A stretch of 64,000 nt of DNA from Pseudomonas anuradhapurensis (GTDB lineage Bacteria > Pseudomonadota > Gammaproteobacteria > Pseudomonadales > Pseudomonadaceae). The DNA lies in the NCBI RefSeq assembly GCF_014269225.2, contig NZ_CP077097.1, positions 2,491,001-2,555,000 of the forward strand, written 5' to 3'. A program made the translations under genes and the position numbers. Below, piece by piece: positions 1 through 8,940 of this stretch (position 1 is its first letter; each line of letters begins with the position of its first letter). The notes beneath the pieces were generated by a model that worked only from the letters and a program-made list of their open reading frames with translations, was not told where the DNA came from and did no database searches.

Positions 1-1
1 G

Positions 2-1456
2 GATGACATCGGTCCCGACCAGGTGCTGTACCGCGCCAACAGCGGTGGCGATCAGGCACGCCCGTGCCTGTGGAGCCTGCGCTACAGCGAACAGGTGCGT
101 ACCGCGAAGCAGGTGCAGCGGGACTACACCTTCACCCACCCACAGTACCGCCAGGAGCACAGCGCCGGTGACAGCAGCATCACCCACCAGTCGCTGGACT
201 ATGAGCGTTTCGACTACCCAGGCCGCTACAAGCGCGATGCGGTCGGTATCCCCTTCACCGCCACCCGGCTCACGGCCCTGCGCCATGACGCCCGCCTTGC
301 CGAGGTGGAGGGTGACGATGTGCGCCTGCAACCGGGGTTGAGCTTCACCCTCGTCGAACACCCTCGCGAGGACCTCAATGTGCATTGGCGCACGATCCGC
401 GTGCACCACCAGGGCACTCAGTTCACCAGCCTGCAGGAGGAGGCTGCTGGCAGTGCGCAAGGCACGCATTACCAGCAGGCAGCGGTGCTGGTGCCGGGAA
501 GAACTGAGTGGCGCCCGGCACCGTTGCCCAAACCGCGTATCGACGGCCCGCACATGGCCACCGTCGTCGGCCCGCCTGGTGAAGAAATCCATTGCGACGA
601 ATGGGGGCGGGTCAAGGTCAGCTTCCCTTGGGACCGCGAGAGCCGGGACAACGAATTCAGTTCCTGCTGGGTGCGCGTTTCGCAGGGCTGGGCGGGCGGC
701 AGCTGGGGCTTGATGGCCATCCCGCGCATCGGCCAGGACGTGATCATCCAGTATGTCAACAGCGACCCCGACCAGCCGCTGATCATCGGGCGGACTTACT
801 GTGGCGACCAGCTGCCGCCCTATGACTTGCCCAAGCACAAGACGCGCATGACCATCAAGAGCCAGACGCACAAGGGCAAAGGCTTCAACGAACTGCGTTT
901 CGAGGATGAACTGGGCAAGGAGGAGGTGTTCATCCACGCCCAGCGGGACCAGAACAATGTAGTTGGCAATGATGAGACCACGCGTGTCGGGCGCAACCGT
1001 GTCGAGCAGGTGGGGCATGACGAGCAATCCAGCATCGGCAATGACTTGCGCGAAGAGATAGGGCGCGACCATACCCGCTTGGTCGGGCAGACCTGCCGCA
1101 TGGACATCAGGCAGGACCTGGTCGAGAAGGTCGGCAACAACCGGAGCGAATCAACGGGTGGCAATCAGCAGGTGTCTGTCGGCAATGACAGCGAGCTTGT
1201 CGTCAAAGGTATGCAAAAGGTCACTGTCGGGCGGGGTATGGAGCACCACACGACGATCTACCAGGTGCGGGCCAGCGAACGCATCGAATTCAGAACCGCG
1301 GGTGGCAGCATCATCCTGGATGAGCGAGGCATCACCATCAGTGGGCTGGCACTCGACCTGCAGGGGCAGGCCACGGCGGTCGCCAAAGGCGCAGGCGTTG
1401 CCCAGTCACTGTTGCTGACGCCGAACGCCAGCGACAAGTGTGAGGGCCAGCTCTGA
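2..1456 (+). CDS. vgrG: Type VI secretion tip protein VgrG (5' truncated by window edge)
   Basis: This is the spike protein at the tip of the type VI secretion tube, which carries effectors out of the cell. The reading frame is open from base 2, so the N-terminal gp27-like part is partly missing; 484 residues remain. The gp5-like OB region is clear (EWGRVKVSFPWD, then the WVRVSQGWAG and GWGLMAIPRIGQDV-like stretch). After it comes the repetitive VGNDETTRVGRNR type segment that forms the beta-helical needle, with a DUF2345-like end. The stop overlaps the start of the next gene (TGATG), and the DUF4123, effector, DUF6708 and PAAR genes follow, a standard effector module around a vgrG. Confidence 0.95.
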   Translation, partial: DDIGPDQVLYRANSGGDQARPCLWSLRYSEQVRTAKQVQRDYTFTHPQYRQEHSAGDSSITHQSLDYERFDYPGRYKRDAVGIPFTATRLTALRHDARLAEVEGDDVRLQPGLSFTLVEHPREDLNVHWRTIRVHHQGTQFTSLQEEAAGSAQGTHYQQAAVLVPGRTEWRPAPLPKPRIDGPHMATVVGPPGEEIHCDEWGRVKVSFPWDRESRDNEFSSCWVRVSQGWAGGSWGLMAIPRIGQDVIIQYVNSDPDQPLIIGRTYCGDQLPPYDLPKHKTRMTIKSQTHKGKGFNELRFEDELGKEEVFIHAQRDQNNVVGNDETTRVGRNRVEQVGHDEQSSIGNDLREEIGRDHTRLVGQTCRMDIRQDLVEKVGNNRSESTGGNQQVSVGNDSELVVKGMQKVTVGRGMEHHTTIYQVRASERIEFRTAGGSIILDERGITISGLALDLQGQATAVAKGAGVAQSLLLTPNASDKCEGQL

Positions 1457-2379
1457 TGGACTGCGAAGGTTTGGCCAGCCTCATTGAAAAACAGTACGAG
1501 CCCCGTTTGCATTGCCATGTGCTGATCGACCCGCTCGCAATTCCTGACAATGGCGACCACGCCTTGCTTGCGCAGCTGCGCAGCGCCTTGGGCGAAGGTG
1601 CACTGACCCAGGTGCCAAGGGCCGATCTAGCCCATGCGCCCCATTTGCATCCCGTCCTGGTTTGTCTGGCGATGCCTGGAACCGCGCCCAGTCGCTCATT
1701 GCTGGAACAGACAACGCGGGCAGCGCAGAAAGGTTTGTATCAGCGCCGGCGCTACCTGTGCGGCTGGCTGTTCAGTGAGGCGCCGTCGGCCACCATTGCT
1801 GTGCACCTGGCAGCCTTGTGCCGGTTACCCAATGGCAAAGGGGCATTCAGTTTCCATCCAATCTATGAACCGGTTCGCCTGGAGCTGCTTGCAGCGACCT
1901 ACCAGCAGGTTGAGCACGGTCCTTGGTGGCCGATCGGCAAATGGTTGTTCCTGAGCAGTGGAGGACGGCTGGTAAACCTGAAAGGGCAGGGTAAGCAGCG
2001 TCATCCCCTGCCAGCGTCTGCCCAGCGGATCCAGGAGGATGCGGCGCTGGTAGAGCGTGTGCTGGGCATCTGGAAAGTGTTGCGAGCGGGAGCGAGCGAC
2101 GCCTACCCCTGTGCGATTCCGCCGTTTGCCGCCGTGCGTGCATCGAACCACATCGATGATGCGCGGGCGCTGGGGTTGAGCGAAGCGGAGGATATCGTGG
2201 TTTTTGCCCTCCATCAGCTGTGTGTGCATCCCGAGTTGCGCAACATTGCTGCGGTTCGTGAACTGATCAGCTCAGTCGTTCGGCAACAGCGTCCCCTTGC
2301 ACCTGCACTGGCGTGTTACTCCGAGGAGCAATGGCGCCGGCTGACCGAATTCCTGCCGAAATCCGAGAGTCGCCCATGA
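1456..2379 (+). CDS. DUF4123 domain T6SS adaptor/chaperone
   Basis: The 307-residue product resembles DUF4123 proteins (also called Tap/TEC), which bind a VgrG and its cognate effector in the cytoplasm to load the effector on the spike. The N-terminal part contains the typical short hydrophobic strands (HCHVLIDPLA, HPVLVCLAMPG). No signal peptide or membrane segment is visible. Its ATG overlaps the vgrG stop and its own stop overlaps the effector start (ATGA), so the three are translationally coupled. Position between vgrG and effector supports the assignment more than any single motif. Confidence 0.8.
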   Translation: MDCEGLASLIEKQYEPRLHCHVLIDPLAIPDNGDHALLAQLRSALGEGALTQVPRADLAHAPHLHPVLVCLAMPGTAPSRSLLEQTTRAAQKGLYQRRRYLCGWLFSEAPSATIAVHLAALCRLPNGKGAFSFHPIYEPVRLELLAATYQQVEHGPWWPIGKWLFLSSGGRLVNLKGQGKQRHPLPASAQRIQEDAALVERVLGIWKVLRAGASDAYPCAIPPFAAVRASNHIDDARALGLSEAEDIVVFALHQLCVHPELRNIAAVRELISSVVRQQRPLAPALACYSEEQWRRLTEFLPKSESRP

Positions 2380-5300
2380 GCATCAGTCAACGCATCGCCA
2401 TCGCCGCAGCCGAAGCCGGCCTGCCGCACGACCAGTGCATGTCCTGTGAACGCCAGGGCCTGCCGATCCTGCCGCTGCGCCGCGCGCTGGTGCCAGACAC
2501 CCGCCCCGAGTGTGTCGTCACCGTCGCGGATAACCTGCATATCTCGACCAGGATCGGCCTGCGCACCTTGCGCATGGGCTACCTGTACGTGTTGCTCGAC
2601 CAGCAGGTCTGGCAGGCCTATGCCGTCAGCGCACAGGGCCATTTGCGCCGCTTCAACCCCTACGAGCCACCGGATGGCCCGCCAAGGCCACTGCCGGAAA
2701 AGTGCGTGCATGAAGACCATGACATCCCCTCGGCCTTTCTCAACATCGACACCGACCGATACAGCAGCGCCTGGCTGGCCTTTTCCAGCGACGCCTGGCC
2801 GGTCAGTGTGCTGAACGCCTACAAGCGGGGCCAGGCGCCGGCGCAGCGTTTCGAAGGGCTGGACCTGATCCAGGCGCGCAACCATCCCGAACTGCTGGGC
2901 ATCGCCATGACGCCCGACAACTTGCAGGTCGACAAGCAGGTTTTCGAGTACGCACAGCAGGCGTGTTCCCCGTTCGACAGCGCGCACGGTTTCCACAGCC
3001 GCTGGCTGCGCCGGTTCGCCCTGCGTGGCTACCTGATCAATGCGATGAACCGCCACCAGCTGGAAAACGGCGTGCTGGCCGTGGTGCTCGACGACACCGT
3101 CGGGCTGATCCAGGAATACAACCATCAGCGCCTGAATTGGGTACTGAAGCGTCAGGCCTGGCGCGAAGAGCCGATGCGGGCCTATCAGCTGCAGACCTCG
3201 CAGATCCTGCAGATCATTCGTGCCACCAACAGGGAACGGGCCGCGCAGGAAGTGCCGTCGCTGGAGCCGATGACCGGTGATGGCCCCCCGGTGTTCACCG
3301 ACCCGGCAGTCGCGCGACAACAGTTGGTCGAGCGTGCGCAGCAGGCGAGTGACGAGCGGCTGGAGCAGCGTTACCACGAACCGCAGCGCGCGGCGTTCCA
3401 GGCGGCTTACGACCAGCAGGAAGGCGAGTTTCAGCGTTACATCGACCAGGACGCGCAGGCGTACGTTGCCTTGTTCGATACGCCCATGTTCAAGGTGGTC
3501 GAGGCGTACGACTACGACGGTAACGACCGCGAATCCGGCGTGGCGTATGCCAAGACCCTGGCGCTGTGCCTGGGCGGAGGTGTTACCGAAGCCATGGTGC
3601 CGGCCACTGAGTCGCGTATTCCTGCAGCGGGAACCAGCGAGGCCCTCTGGCTGAAATGGCTGCAGGACCCTGACAGCCCACCCTACCGCGCCTTGTTGAT
3701 GCGCGACCGGGCGTTGCTGGCCGGGTTGCTGCCGAGCTTTGCCGCTGACGGCGGCATCAACTGGAACGACAGTGACAAGCTCTACAGCATGCTGAGCAAG
3801 ATCATTGCCAGCGACGACGCCGGCTTGCGCCTGCGCACTACCCTCAAGCAGGCCATCGCCGAAACGCAAAGCGCGCTCAACGCGGCCAGCCAGCGCCTGG
3901 CGCCCTGCCTGTCGCCTGGCATCCGGAAAGCCGTGCGGCATCTGAACAGCGCCACGCAGTATCTCTACAACGGCGTGCAGTTGATCGAGCTGGAAGTGAA
4001 GATGAAGCTGGGCGAGTACTACGCCCTGCAAAGCCAGCACCTGCGGGAATTACAGCACAAGGCCAACGCCTCGATCGCCGCGGCGCGCGACCGGATGCAG
4101 CGCAACCTTGACGATTTCGAGTTTGGCTCGATGAAGTCGATGCGCAAGGTGCGGCCGATCATCCAGCACGGGCTGATGAGCCTGGCCGTGCTCGACCCGC
4201 GCTTCACCCACACGATGATCAGCGTGACGGTTTGGGTCGAGGGCACCGCCGAAGAGGTGCATGGGCGGTTGTTCAAGGAAGCCAGCATTGGCGTGAACCA
4301 GGCGAGCAGCGCGGCGCAGCTTGCCCTGGTGGATATCTCGGTGGCGGCGGGGACGTTGGAAAGTGATGCGCGCAGGTTGTTGCACGGCATGAAGATCACC
4401 TCGCAGCAGGCGGCGCGATTGGTAAGGACTGGGTTTTCCGGGTTGCGCGGGGTGGCTGGCAGCTGGGAACTCCTGCTGGCGATAGGTGGGTTGTATCTGC
4501 AGCAGGACAGCCTGGGTAGGAATCAGGAAAAGGCGGAAGAGGAAATTGGGCCGAAGGCGCATGAGGCCAAGTTGGCGTTGCAAGGATCTCAGTTGGGCGT
4601 GTTGGGAGGGCAAATTGAGCTGGTGGGGCTCATTTTGAGGGCAAGTACCCAGCATATTGGCAAACCGTGGGCTAAAAGTGCGTCAGGTACTGGAGTGTCG
4701 CTGATAAAATTCGGTGCCATGATAAGTGCTATCGCCGGGGTTTTCGACACCGTACAAGCTTTTACTGCTGCTAAGCGTGCACGGACAGCCGGCGACAACG
4801 CAGCAGAAACGAATTATTTCCGTGCAGGTTTTTTTTACGCCTTCTCAACTGGCGCGTTTGTCTGGGCAATATTTAAGCCGGCCCTGCTAGGGCCTTTAGG
4901 TCTGGCTATGATACTGGCACTTACTGCGTACGCACTTACTCGTTCAGCTGGACAAAACGAATCTAATGCACTAGAGCGGTGGGCGCGACGATGTTGTTTT
5001 GGGAGAGGTGATGAAAGTCCGGTCATCTCTTGGGATACACCTGAATATGCAGACATAGCGTTTGCAGAACTGAATGCTGCCACGATTGGCGTGCACGCAG
5101 CGGTTCATTTCGAATCCAAGCGCTTAAGCGACCCGACCGCCCCCAAGATTGGTGGACTGGTCAGCCTGGAGCTAGAGCACAAACTAAAATTTCACATCAT
5201 ATTGCCCAAATACGATGATGAATACTCGGCCTATCGCTGGATCCTGTCAGTACATCGTTATGGTGACGGAACCCACCCCGATTTTATTGGCGGAGAAACC

Positions 5301-5603
5301 CTCGCACTTGATGAGCACGGACCAGTTCAAGTTGAACCCCTTACCGAGGGGGCAAAATTCCACGGCTTTTCGCAGCCAAAGCAGCCTGACTACAAAGATA
5401 ATATCTCAGTAAAAAAAGAGCGACGTCCGTATGACTTGGATGAGCCACATCTGTCATGGCTAGCGTTCACTGGAACGGTGGAGCTCATGCCGACTATTGG
5501 ACCGCACACCATAAGAGCCGCGACGCTACTGATATGTTACTGGCCAGATAAGAGACTACCAGAGGCATATGTCGAGGTCTGCGTTAAGGAAGCTAATGAA
5601 TGA
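2376..5603 (+). CDS. VasX-like T6SS effector (BTH_I2691 family), pore-forming candidate
   Basis: A 1075-residue protein beginning at the ATG that overlaps the DUF4123 stop; a start 63 bp upstream is possible but would lie inside that gene. The N-terminus (CMSCERQGLPILPLRRALVP, then GLRTLRMGYLYVL) is typical of the toxin VasX N-terminal region. The middle is helical and rich in Gln, Arg and Glu. The C-terminal third holds hydrophobic helices (residues about 770-800 and 825-865), expected for a membrane-damaging colicin-like toxin. From about base 4640 onward the DNA becomes much richer in A+T than the first 2.2 kb, suggesting the toxic end was exchanged by recombination. The next gene probably encodes immunity. 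The family assignment is confident; the pore-forming action is inferred from VasX. Confidence 0.85.
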   Translation: MSISQRIAIAAAEAGLPHDQCMSCERQGLPILPLRRALVPDTRPECVVTVADNLHISTRIGLRTLRMGYLYVLLDQQVWQAYAVSAQGHLRRFNPYEPPDGPPRPLPEKCVHEDHDIPSAFLNIDTDRYSSAWLAFSSDAWPVSVLNAYKRGQAPAQRFEGLDLIQARNHPELLGIAMTPDNLQVDKQVFEYAQQACSPFDSAHGFHSRWLRRFALRGYLINAMNRHQLENGVLAVVLDDTVGLIQEYNHQRLNWVLKRQAWREEPMRAYQLQTSQILQIIRATNRERAAQEVPSLEPMTGDGPPVFTDPAVARQQLVERAQQASDERLEQRYHEPQRAAFQAAYDQQEGEFQRYIDQDAQAYVALFDTPMFKVVEAYDYDGNDRESGVAYAKTLALCLGGGVTEAMVPATESRIPAAGTSEALWLKWLQDPDSPPYRALLMRDRALLAGLLPSFAADGGINWNDSDKLYSMLSKIIASDDAGLRLRTTLKQAIAETQSALNAASQRLAPCLSPGIRKAVRHLNSATQYLYNGVQLIELEVKMKLGEYYALQSQHLRELQHKANASIAAARDRMQRNLDDFEFGSMKSMRKVRPIIQHGLMSLAVLDPRFTHTMISVTVWVEGTAEEVHGRLFKEASIGVNQASSAAQLALVDISVAAGTLESDARRLLHGMKITSQQAARLVRTGFSGLRGVAGSWELLLAIGGLYLQQDSLGRNQEKAEEEIGPKAHEAKLALQGSQLGVLGGQIELVGLILRASTQHIGKPWAKSASGTGVSLIKFGAMISAIAGVFDTVQAFTAAKRARTAGDNAAETNYFRAGFFYAFSTGAFVWAIFKPALLGPLGLAMILALTAYALTRSAGQNESNALERWARRCCFGRGDESPVISWDTPEYADIAFAELNAATIGVHAAVHFESKRLSDPTAPKIGGLVSLELEHKLKFHIILPKYDDEYSAYRWILSVHRYGDGTHPDFIGGETLALDEHGPVQVEPLTEGAKFHGFSQPKQPDYKDNISVKKERRPYDLDEPHLSWLAFTGTVELMPTIGPHTIRAATLLICYWPDKRLPEAYVEVCVKEANE

Positions 5604-6415
5604 AAGCCAAACCCAAAATTCTTTCGGAGCGGGCTCTATGTTGGAGTCATGACCTGCCTGATTTCAGTTCGAGTGCAGTTCCACGCTTAAGCTTTGAAGA
5701 TATAGATCCCTCGCCAAACTTTTTTGACGAGGTATGCCTGGAGCTTCCTCGCTCTACTGTCAGTTTACGTGGTATTGTCCTGTTAATAGGAGTGCCGATA
5801 TTGGCTTTTACTGCCGGTACATTTATCTACATGCCTGGCATTTTTTTCACTATTAATTGGTCGGGTGACTGGCATATTGACCTCCTAGCCTCGCTAATGG
5901 TTCTGGTTAGCATATGGGCCACTGCGACATACATAAAGATGGATTTGTTGCTACCACGGGACGAACCTATCCGTTTCAATCGCTTACGACGCAAAATCTA
6001 TTTCTATCAATTTAGATTCCACTACATCTATCTGTTCAGCCGCAAACACTGGGGCGTAAAACCGGTCGCCTACAACTGGGACGACGTAACCGCCGAAGTC
6101 TACCGAGTCTACGCCCCCGGCCACGGTGGCCTGATCGAAAACGTCATGTTGTCAATCCGCAATCCGGAAACCAACGAAGTCATCGACCGCGTGTTCTTCA
6201 CCCATGACCTCCGCCACGGCGAAGCCTACTGGGCCATCGCCCGGCTGTTCATGCAACAAGGCCCTGAAGCGCTGCCGAAGTTCGTCCATCCACCCCGTGA
6301 CTGGAACGATGACGATGGCCTGAGCCACATGCACTGCCTGGCACCAAAGGTTCATTGGCCGGAAGACATTGACCGTGAATCCCGAACTGCCCCGTGTGAA
6401 GGTGAGGCCCGATGA
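5600..6415 (+). CDS. DUF6708 membrane protein, candidate immunity protein for the VasX-like effector
   Basis: The 271-residue protein starts at an ATG overlapping the effector stop by 4 bp. Two hydrophobic segments sit at residues about 56-85 and 95-115 (RGIVLLIGVPILAFTAG; LLASLMVLVSIWATA), followed by a soluble part with DEPIRFNRLRRKIY and LAPKVHWPEDID, features I associate with the DUF6708 family in T6SS loci. An inner-membrane protein coded directly after a membrane-targeting toxin fits an immunity role, but this is inference. The first ~450 bp are AT-rich like the toxin's 3' end, while the last ~350 bp return to normal high G+C, so a recombination boundary lies inside this gene. Confidence 0.7.
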   Translation: MKAKPKILSERALCWSHDLPDFSSSAVPRLSFEDIDPSPNFFDEVCLELPRSTVSLRGIVLLIGVPILAFTAGTFIYMPGIFFTINWSGDWHIDLLASLMVLVSIWATATYIKMDLLLPRDEPIRFNRLRRKIYFYQFRFHYIYLFSRKHWGVKPVAYNWDDVTAEVYRVYAPGHGGLIENVMLSIRNPETNEVIDRVFFTHDLRHGEAYWAIARLFMQQGPEALPKFVHPPRDWNDDDGLSHMHCLAPKVHWPEDIDRESRTAPCEGEAR

Positions 6416-6669
6416 AACCCGTGATACTCGTAGGCCATCGGCATGTCTGCCCGCTGCATGGCAGCAACCAGGTGGAAAGCGGCAGTTCCGCATACACCTT
6501 CAATGGCAGGCCGGTTGCCAGAGTGGGCGACCGCACCACGTGTGGCGCTGTAATAATCAGCGGTGCCGCGAACTTTCTGATTGAAGGTGCAGCCGTGGCG
6601 CGCAAGGGGGATCGAACCGACCACGGTGGCGTGCTGGAAGGGGGCGATGCGGGCTGGATGCTGGATTGA
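6412..6669 (+). CDS. PAAR domain protein (T6SS spike tip)
   Basis: An 85-residue single-domain PAAR protein that caps the VgrG trimer and sharpens the spike. It contains the repeated short glycine/valine strands (RPVARVGDRTTCG and AAVARKGDRTDHGG) and His/Cys residues that bind the structural zinc. It begins with an ATGA overlap on DUF6708 and closes the vgrG-adaptor-effector-immunity set. No C-terminal extension is present, so it is a plain PAAR and not an effector fusion. Confidence 0.9.
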   Translation: MKPVILVGHRHVCPLHGSNQVESGSSAYTFNGRPVARVGDRTTCGAVIISGAANFLIEGAAVARKGDRTDHGGVLEGGDAGWMLD

Positions 6670-6721
6670 CGCTGACGGCTTGCCAGGGGACCTGTGGCAA
6701 CCCAACCACCGTGCCGCCTGT

Positions 6722-6745
6722 TTCGCGGGCGAGCCCGCTCCTACA
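6722..6745. repeat. Single REP element
   Basis: A palindromic REP core (gcgggcgagcccgc) followed by TCCTACACCG, the arrangement common in P. putida-group genomes. Read on the minus strand it gives GTGTAGGAGCGGGC. The stop codon of the adjoining minus-strand gene (TAG at 6743-6741) is the TAG inside this element. Confidence 0.8.
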
Positions 6746-7583
6746 CCGACCGTGTTGGCTTGCTGATTTGTTTGCCAGCCTGCGCTGCCACTTCCAGCGC
6801 CTGGCCGTCGCGTTGCTTGCCCTGGCGCGCCAGGCCTTCGAGCTGGGGTATCAGCATGCCCTCCGGCAAGTGTCGCCAGAACCTTCCCGGCATGTGCAGA
6901 CGTAACGCATCGGGATTGAGGCGGGCGGGGTTGAAGGTATGGCGGTAATAGGTGCGCCATAGCTCGGCACCCGGGTCATCGGCGTTGCGCGCCCAGTGGC
7001 GCCAGGCTTCGGGGCACTGCCGGTGGTATTCGAACGCTTGGCCGTCGAAGCGTATGCCATCGCGCGGGGTGGCGATCAACCAACGCAGGCGCCCCAGGCG
7101 GTCGGCGAAGTGCGGGCTGGCGCTTTCGAGGATGTCATGGGCCGGCTCGTGGTAAGCCACAAGGTCCAGCTGCAGGTGGGCCGCCACGGCGTCCGGCAAT
7201 GGCACGAAGCGGACAAAGGCGTGCAGGTGGTGCGCCTCGCGGCTGACCTGCTTGATCCGCCGATGCAGTTCGCTGCCCAGCCGATCCCCCGCCAGCATTG
7301 CGGTGCGGTCGCCGTGGGCCACACGCCAGAGCACCTCATACAGCAGGTGCCAGCGTTGCTCGCCACGGTAGCGGGCGGCCTGTTCCAGCAGCGTCAGCAG
7401 CGGCGCCGGTACCTTGGCCCGGAAAGGACCGGGGCCTTCCGGGAGCGGAGTGGGTACGGCCAGCAAGTCAGCCATCGGCCCCTGCGACCAAGTGACCTCC
7501 GCGGGGTCGATACCATGCCCCAACAGCACGCGCGCCTGCTCACGCCAGGTTGCGAACAGGTCATCGCAGTCCAGCGCGATCAT
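6741..7583 (-). CDS. TIGR03915 family putative DNA repair protein
   Basis: A 280-residue protein beginning at the ATG that overlaps the radical SAM stop (ATGA); a GTG two codons upstream is the only alternative. The start MIALDCDDLFATWREQAR and the LYEVLWRVAHGDR and GEQWRHLL-type stretches match the family that always accompanies the TIGR03916 radical SAM protein. In many pseudomonads this domain is fused to a uracil-DNA-glycosylase-like (UdgX) domain; here the protein ends just after FWRHLPEGMLIPQLE, and its last residues run into a REP element that supplies the stop. It may therefore be a naturally short form or a truncated one. The function in DNA repair is inferred from the partner and the LexA site. 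Confidence 0.8.
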   Translation of the reverse strand: MIALDCDDLFATWREQARVLLGHGIDPAEVTWSQGPMADLLAVPTPLPEGPGPFRAKVPAPLLTLLEQAARYRGEQRWHLLYEVLWRVAHGDRTAMLAGDRLGSELHRRIKQVSREAHHLHAFVRFVPLPDAVAAHLQLDLVAYHEPAHDILESASPHFADRLGRLRWLIATPRDGIRFDGQAFEYHRQCPEAWRHWARNADDPGAELWRTYYRHTFNPARLNPDALRLHMPGRFWRHLPEGMLIPQLEGLARQGKQRDGQALEVAAQAGKQISKPTRSV

Positions 7584-8800
7584 CCCCACAACCCCATCTG
7601 CACCGGTGCCTGTGGCTCCCGCAGACGGGCCCGCAACAAGCCGCTGCGCAGCTCGGCCTGGGCCGGGCGGTAGTCACTGGTGACAATGAACGGCCGCGCC
7701 TTGTCCAGTACACAACGCAGCTGGATCAGGTCGTCATAGCGGATGCGCCGCTCGCGCCGCAGCGCGACCAGGCGCTGTACGCTGCGCAGGCCAATACCTG
7801 GGATGCGCGCCAGCAATGCCGGTTCTGCGCGGTTCACATCCAGCGGGAAGACCTCACGGTTGGCCAGCGCCCATGCCAGCTTGGGGTCGATGTCCAATGC
7901 CAGGTTATCGCCCTGGCCGAGCAGTTCCCCGGCCTGGTAGCCATAACCACGCAACAGGAAGTCGGCCTGGTACAGACGGTGTTCGCGCAGCAGCGGCGGC
8001 GCCGCCAACGGCACGCTACCCGGGCTGTCGGGTATCGGGCTGAAGGCGGAGTAGTACACGCGCTTGAGGCCATAGCCCTGGTACAGCGACTCGGCATTGC
8101 GCAGCAGGGTGCTGTCGTCGGTATTGTCGGCACCGACGATGACCTGGGTGCTCTGCCCGGCGGGGGTGAAGCGCGGGGCCTTGGGTTCGTTGGCCACGGC
8201 TTGCTGGCCCTGGTGGATGACGCCCATGGCCTGGCGAATGGTGTGGGCCTGCTTTTCCGGCGCCAGGCGCTTGAGGCTGGCGTCGGTGGGCAGTTCGATG
8301 TTGACACTGAGGCGGTCGGCCAGGCGACCGGCTTGTTCGATCAACAGCGGGTCGGCATCGGGGATGGTCTTGAGGTGGATGTAGCCGCGGAAGTGGTGTT
8401 CCTCGCGCAATAGCCGGGCCACGCGGATCAACTGCTCCATGGTGTAGTCGGCCGAGCGGATGATGCCGGAACTGAGGAACAGGCCGCTGATGCAGTTGCG
8501 CCGGTAGAAATCCAGGGTCAGGCGCACCACTTCCTCGGGGGTGAAACGGGCGCGGGGCACGTTGCTGGAGCGGCGGTTCACGCAGTACTGGCAGTCGTAC
8601 AGGCAGAAGTTGGTCAGCAGCACCTTGAGCAGCGACACGCAGCGGCCGTCGGGGGTGTAGCTGTGGCAGATGCCCATGCCGTTGGTGGCACCCAGGCCAT
8701 CACCGCCCCGCGAATTGCGCTTGGGCGCGCCGCTGCTGGCGCAGGAGGCGTCGTACTTGGCGGCGTCGGCGAGGATGCCGAGTTTGGCAATGAGTTGCAT
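7580..8800 (-). CDS. Putative DNA modification/repair radical SAM protein (TIGR03916)
   Basis: A 406-residue radical SAM enzyme. The iron-sulphur cluster motif CxxxCxxC is at Cys66, Cys70 and Cys73 (FCLYDCQYC). Near the C-terminus, around residues 325-350, a helix-hairpin-helix (LLARIPGIGLRSVQRLVALR) suggests DNA contact. The gene is first in a two-gene operon with the TIGR03915 partner. A good LexA box sits 17 bp upstream of the start, so induction during DNA damage is expected. The family is well defined but, to my knowledge, the reaction is not established. Confidence 0.9.
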   Translation of the reverse strand: MQLIAKLGILADAAKYDASCASSGAPKRNSRGGDGLGATNGMGICHSYTPDGRCVSLLKVLLTNFCLYDCQYCVNRRSSNVPRARFTPEEVVRLTLDFYRRNCISGLFLSSGIIRSADYTMEQLIRVARLLREEHHFRGYIHLKTIPDADPLLIEQAGRLADRLSVNIELPTDASLKRLAPEKQAHTIRQAMGVIHQGQQAVANEPKAPRFTPAGQSTQVIVGADNTDDSTLLRNAESLYQGYGLKRVYYSAFSPIPDSPGSVPLAAPPLLREHRLYQADFLLRGYGYQAGELLGQGDNLALDIDPKLAWALANREVFPLDVNRAEPALLARIPGIGLRSVQRLVALRRERRIRYDDLIQLRCVLDKARPFIVTSDYRPAQAELRSGLLRARLREPQAPVQMGLWG

Positions 8801-8816
8801 GGCGTCATACCGTATA

Positions 8817-8832
8817 CTGATTATTCATACAG
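8817..8832 (-). promoter_or_regulatory. LexA (SOS) box upstream of the radical SAM repair operon
   Basis: On the minus strand the sequence is CTGTATGAATAATCAG, a CTG-N10-CAG palindrome with the AT-rich centre typical of Pseudomonas LexA sites. It lies 17 bp before the ATG of the radical SAM gene, a position that would block the promoter. Confidence 0.75.
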
Positions 8833-8940
8833 TATTTTGAGAAGGCGCCGATTGCAAGTGCATTTGAAGTCCAGGCGATCATAGTGTCCTGTGCCACTCG
8901 CCCGAACGGTCACCTCAACCGCGCGCAGAAGGTGTGGCGC

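Noticed and set aside
2316..4040. 574-codon open frame antisense to the VasX-like gene
   Set aside because: High G+C coding DNA leaves long open antisense frames; the protein is low-complexity His/Gln/Val/Arg with no family features, and the sense gene is well supported.
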